Assembly (NCBI GenBank): GCA_004554485.1
Contig: SFLS01000009.1
Span: forward strand, 1 to 42,269
Length of the DNA stretch: 42,269 bases
From: Oscillospiraceae bacterium
GTDB lineage: Bacteria; Bacillota; Clostridia; Oscillospirales; Ruminococcaceae
Reading direction: 5' to 3'
The position numbers and the translations under genes are program-made. The notes below the pieces were generated by a model. The model was not told the origin of the DNA, ran no database searches, and saw only the letters and a program-made list of their open reading frames with translations. Below, piece after piece: positions 39,649-42,269 of the stretch. The stretch's first letter is position 1. Each line of letters begins with the position of its first letter.

Positions 39649-40233
39649 TCAGGAGCGGTCCCCCTGCTGCTCCTTGATCTTCTCCTTCCAGCACTTGTAG
39701 CACATGGCTACGTAGCTTTCGTTGCCGCCCAGGAACACCTGCTCGCCCTCGGTGGCAATCTTGCCGTCCACAATGCGGGCATTGACGGTCGCCTTGTGCC
39801 CGCAGCTGCACACCGTCTTGATCTCGGTCAGGGAGTCCGCCACCTCAAACAGCCGCCGGCTGCCGGGGAACAGGTGGGTGAGAAAATCGGTGCGCAGGCC
39901 AAAGCAGATGACCGGCATATCCCGCTCATCCACCAGGGTGCGCAGCTGGTCGATCTGCTGCGGGGTGAAAAACTGGCACTCATCGGCAATGATGACATCC
40001 ATGCCGGGGTGCTGGTCAAACTTTTCAATGATATTATCCTCCGGCAGGATCACATCCGCCTTTTTGACCAGGCCGATGCGGGATTTAACAATATCCGCGC
40101 CATCCCGGGTATCCACCGAAGGCTTGATAAGCCAGACAGTCATACCCAACTCCTCGTAGTTGAACTTGGTGATCAGCGCCTGGGCGGATTTGGAGCTGCC
40201 CATTGCCCCGTATTTAAAGTACAGCTTTGCCAT
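39649..40233 (-). CDS. tdk: Thymidine kinase
   Basis: 194 residues, type II thymidine kinase. Walker A is GAMGSSKS (9-16), Walker B-like DECQF follows, FGLRTDF is the lasso region, and two Cys pairs (CSC and CYKC) form the zinc site. It phosphorylates thymidine and deoxyuridine for salvage. Start ATG 40233 with GGAGGAGGA. A strong hairpin in the leader lies only a few bases upstream of the ribosome binding site. Confidence 0.96.
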   Translation of the reverse strand: MAKLYFKYGAMGSSKSAQALITKFNYEELGMTVWLIKPSVDTRDGADIVKSRIGLVKKADVILPEDNIIEKFDQHPGMDVIIADECQFFTPQQIDQLRTLVDERDMPVICFGLRTDFLTHLFPGSRRLFEVADSLTEIKTVCSCGHKATVNARIVDGKIATEGEQVFLGGNESYVAMCYKCWKEKIKEQQGDRS

Positions 40234-40252
40234 TATGTGTCCTCCTCCCGTC

Positions 40253-40283
40253 GGGCGCCGCGGCAGATCCTGCCGGGGCGCCC
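40253..40283 (-). promoter_or_regulatory. Strong hairpin in the tdk leader
   Basis: GGGCGCC...GGCGCCC outer stem and CGGCAG-ATC-CTGCCG inner stem, 13 of 14 pairs. It ends 3-4 nt from the ribosome binding site. No T tract follows. Confidence 0.65.
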
Positions 40284-40319
40284 TTCCCCGCCGGCTTCAC
40301 CCGGTGGGGAATTAAGGAT

Positions 40320-40328
40320 ATTATATCA
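40320..40328 (-). promoter_or_regulatory. Extended -10 promoter of tdk-ybaK
   Basis: On the minus strand TG-A-TATAAT. The -35 position falls in the T tract of the preceding terminator. Confidence 0.6.
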
Positions 40329-40337
40329 TACCGCACC

Positions 40338-40371
40338 AAAAAGCGCCATCCCGCACGGGACGGCGCTTTTG
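40338..40371 (-). terminator. Terminator after the SPFH gene
   Basis: AAAAGCGCC-A-TCCCG-CA-CGGGA-C-GGCGCTTTT, 14 bp plus A/T flanks, 15 nt beyond the stop codon. Confidence 0.88.
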
Positions 40372-40384
40372 ACAAAATTTCCGG

Positions 40385-41299
40385 TCAATCCTTGACAAGC
40401 TCCTTGACGGAGGCGGCCAGACCCGCCATCCCCTGGATCTCGCTGGGGATAATGATCTTGGTGGCCTGCCCGTCGGCAGCCTTGATGAAGCTCTCGTAAG
40501 CCTTGAGCTGCAGAACCTCCCGGCTGGGCGCCGCTTCGTTCAGCAGGCGGATGGAATCCGCCATCGCCTTCTGCACCAGCAGGATGGATTCCGCTTCGCC
40601 CTGGCCCTCGCGGATCTTCTTTTCCTTTTCGGCTTCCGCCAGCAGGATCGCGGCCTGCTTTTCGGCTTCGGCGTTCAGGATCTGGCTTTCCTTGTTACCC
40701 TCGGCAATCAGGATCTGGCTGCGCTTTTCGCCTTCGGCGCGCAGGATAGCCTCACGGCGCTCACGCTCCGCCTTCATCTGCTTCTCCATGGCATCCTGAA
40801 TCTCACGCGGAGGAACGATGTTCTTCAGTTCCACGCGGTTCACCTTGATGCCCCACTTGTCGGTCGCCTGGTCCAGCGCGGAGGTGATGCGGCTGTTGAT
40901 GACATCGCGGGAGGTCAGGGTGTGGTCCAGCTCCATATCGCCGATGATATTCCGCAGGGTGGTGGCGGTCAGGCTTTCAATGGCCAGGATGGGACGCTCC
41001 ACGCCGTAGGTATACAGCTTGGCGTCGGTCACCTGGTAAAAGACGATGGTATCGATCTGCATGGTGACATTATCCTTGGTGATAACCGGCTGCGGCGCAA
41101 AGTCCATCACCTGCTCCTTCAGCGAGATCCGCTTGGCGACCCGGTCCACCAGCGGCACCTTGAAGTGCAGGCCGGTTTCCCAGGTGGTGTAATAGGTCCC
41201 CAGCCGCTCGATAACGAACTCGGTAGCCTGCGGTACCACGCGGACGTTTGTGACAAGCAGAATAATAAACAGAACAGCTAAAATAATCAGAATCCACAT
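40385..41299 (-). CDS. SPFH/Band 7 membrane scaffold protein (QmcA/stomatin-like)
   Basis: 304 residues: one N-terminal membrane helix (WILIILAVLFIILLVTNVRV), the SPFH domain (ATEFVIERLGTYYTTWETGL, VFYQVTDAKLYTYGVERPI), then a long Glu/Ala/Lys coiled coil with repeated A-E-A-E-K units (about 165-240). These proteins form large ring assemblies in the membrane and organise proteases or lipid domains. It lies 6 nt after an NfeD-type gene, its usual partner. Confidence 0.93.
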   Translation of the reverse strand: MWILIILAVLFIILLVTNVRVVPQATEFVIERLGTYYTTWETGLHFKVPLVDRVAKRISLKEQVMDFAPQPVITKDNVTMQIDTIVFYQVTDAKLYTYGVERPILAIESLTATTLRNIIGDMELDHTLTSRDVINSRITSALDQATDKWGIKVNRVELKNIVPPREIQDAMEKQMKAERERREAILRAEGEKRSQILIAEGNKESQILNAEAEKQAAILLAEAEKEKKIREGQGEAESILLVQKAMADSIRLLNEAAPSREVLQLKAYESFIKAADGQATKIIIPSEIQGMAGLAASVKELVKD

Positions 41300-41305
41300 A
41301 AACGG

Positions 41306-41779
41306 TTATTCCTCCTTCTCTTTTACGGCGGCGACCATCAGCTTGACGCCGGAAATGGCCTTTACTTTTACCTTGGTTCCCTCCGGCAGGCAACTGCCGT
41401 CGGATGTGCGGGCGGTCCAATCCATGCCCTCCACCCGGACCCGGCCGGTCGCGGCCTCATCGTCGATGGCCTCAATGACCTGGCCCACCGCGCCGACCAC
41501 ACTGTCGGCGTTGGTCGGGGTCTTTTTGACATGCAGTACTTTTTTGACGAACTTACGGGTAAAGGCCAGCGTTAAACCGGAAACCGCAACAAATACAATG
41601 ATCTGCACCGCCACGGAGCCGCCCAGGATCGCGGCGATCACCGCCGCAACAGCCCCCACACAGAACCAGATGCTTACCATCTGCACTGTCGCCGCCTCCA
41701 GAATCAGCAGCACCAGCGCAATGACCAGCCAGATCAGCGGTTGGGCATAGGTAGCCAGAAAAACCTGTATGTCGTTCAT
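41306..41779 (-). CDS. NfeD-like membrane protein
   Basis: 157 residues: two or three N-terminal membrane helices (PLIWLVIALVLLILEAATVQ, FCVGAVAAVIAAILGGSVAV, IIVFVAVSGLTLAFTRKFV) and a C-terminal OB fold (VVGAVGQVIEAIDDEAATGR to the end). NfeD short forms pair with SPFH proteins. ATG 41779 with AAAGGAG. First gene of a two-gene operon. Confidence 0.92.
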   Translation of the reverse strand: MNDIQVFLATYAQPLIWLVIALVLLILEAATVQMVSIWFCVGAVAAVIAAILGGSVAVQIIVFVAVSGLTLAFTRKFVKKVLHVKKTPTNADSVVGAVGQVIEAIDDEAATGRVRVEGMDWTARTSDGSCLPEGTKVKVKAISGVKLMVAAVKEKEE

Positions 41780-41832
41780 TCGCCACTCTCCTTTTGTTCT
41801 ATTCCGGCGGGCCGCACTGCCCCGCCGCCTTT

Positions 41833-41862
41833 ATTATATCATATTCCCCCGTATCGTATCAA
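41833..41862 (-). promoter_or_regulatory. Promoter of the NfeD-SPFH operon
   Basis: On the minus strand TTGATA (complement of 41857-41862), 18 nt, TATAAT (complement of 41833-41838) with TG before it. It overlaps the last codons of the HAD gene. Confidence 0.75.
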
Positions 41863-42269
41863 GATTCCTGTGGGGTAAACTGCGCCCGGATAAACCGGAA
41901 CACATCCGCCGGCTCGCGCGCCACCGTCACGCACTCCAACCCGTCCATGCTGCCCTCCTCGGCAAAGCCAAAGCCGTAGGTCAGCGGCACAAAGGCCACC
42001 CCGGCCTGCATGGCGCCCTCGCCGTCGTAGCGGCTGTCCCCGAACAGCACCGCGCTTTCGGCGTCCGTCCAGTGCAGCCGCCGCATCGCTTCCCGTATGG
42101 TGTCGGCCTTGGTGGGGCAGGCGTCGCTGCGGCCCACCAGGGTATCAAAGCAGGGAACCAGGCCGTACACATCCAGCGTCAGCGTCACCATCTCGTCGAT
42201 CTTCAGGGAGGTCACGGCGCTTTTGCCGCCCTGCTGCCGGATCAGCTCCAGCGATTCCCGAATATAGGG
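41859..42269 (-). CDS. HAD-family hydrolase (phosphoglycolate phosphatase-like), 5' end beyond right edge
   Basis: The open frame runs to the right edge, reading PYIRESLELIRQQGGKSAV at the top, so the start and the nucleophile motif DxD lie outside. About 137 residues are seen: a Thr/Ser motif II region (SAVTS), FDTLVGRSDACPTKADTI with the motif III Lys, and motif IV FGDSRYDGEGAMQAGV. The substrate cannot be told from this part; Gph- and PpaX-like phosphatases look similar. Confidence 0.85.
   Translation of the reverse strand, partial: PYIRESLELIRQQGGKSAVTSLKIDEMVTLTLDVYGLVPCFDTLVGRSDACPTKADTIREAMRRLHWTDAESAVLFGDSRYDGEGAMQAGVAFVPLTYGFGFAEEGSMDGLECVTVAREPADVFRFIRAQFTPQES

Noticed and set aside
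1..42269. CRISPR array, rRNA or transposase
   Set aside because: No regularly spaced repeats, rRNA cores or transposase motifs were seen.

Overview
The window looks like chromosome from a GC-rich, low-oxygen Clostridia lineage, most likely Oscillospiraceae/Ruminococcaceae. I judge this from the gene content (DUF4364, TSCPD, TudS-related and DnaD/DnaI-type proteins, a minimal SufBC pair, C-type S18) and from strong AGGAGG ribosome binding sites with sigma-A type promoters. The placement is inference; no rRNA is present. Most of the window is ordinary host sequence. The exception is the first ~500 bases, where a 5'-damaged tyrosine integrase sits in AT-rich DNA and probably marks the end of an integrated or decaying element.

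Layout. 1-750: integrase remnant and gene-free DNA. 750-3200: YheO-type regulator, queH and a MerR/TipAS regulator, all on the minus strand. 3270-6500: iron-uptake locus (two feoA, a broken feoB, an FeoB-associated Cys-rich protein), minus strand, with repeated palindromes that look like iron-regulator sites. 6760-9620: sufC-sufB-like pair and pepT. 9700-16830: a LacI-type regulator with two sensor domains, divergent from an NCS1 permease, a CodA-like deaminase and a TudS-like desulfidase, followed by a MATE exporter. 17000-22020: a branched-chain-residue-rich small ORF with a terminator, then a complete liv ABC importer. 22100-29200: rlmA and the ATP synthase operon (minus). 29400-32400: radical SAM protein, tRNA-Val and four small genes (minus). 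32690-35400: DnaD, DnaI/DnaC-like loader and TcdA (plus). 35500-39090: prfB (minus), a zinc-ribbon membrane protein, and rpsF-ssb-rpsR (plus). 39150-42269: ybaK, tdk, an SPFH protein with its NfeD partner, and a HAD phosphatase cut by the right edge (minus).

The most interesting parts are four. First, permease + cytosine-deaminase-like enzyme + TudS-like desulfidase, under a two-sensor LacI regulator, could form a salvage route for thiolated pyrimidines (2-thiocytosine to 2-thiouracil to uracil). This is inference from gene families and neighbourhood. Second, the ATP synthase has no separate delta gene; the C-terminal part of delta is fused to the front of alpha. Third, feoB changes frame twice and lacks a conserved membrane block although the surrounding feo genes and operators look intact. 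Fourth, all transcription entering the liv operon appears to pass a terminator placed just after a short Ile/Leu/Val-rich reading frame, which suggests attenuation.

Limits: all calls come from reading the sequence and recalling families. No alignment, structure prediction or database search was run.
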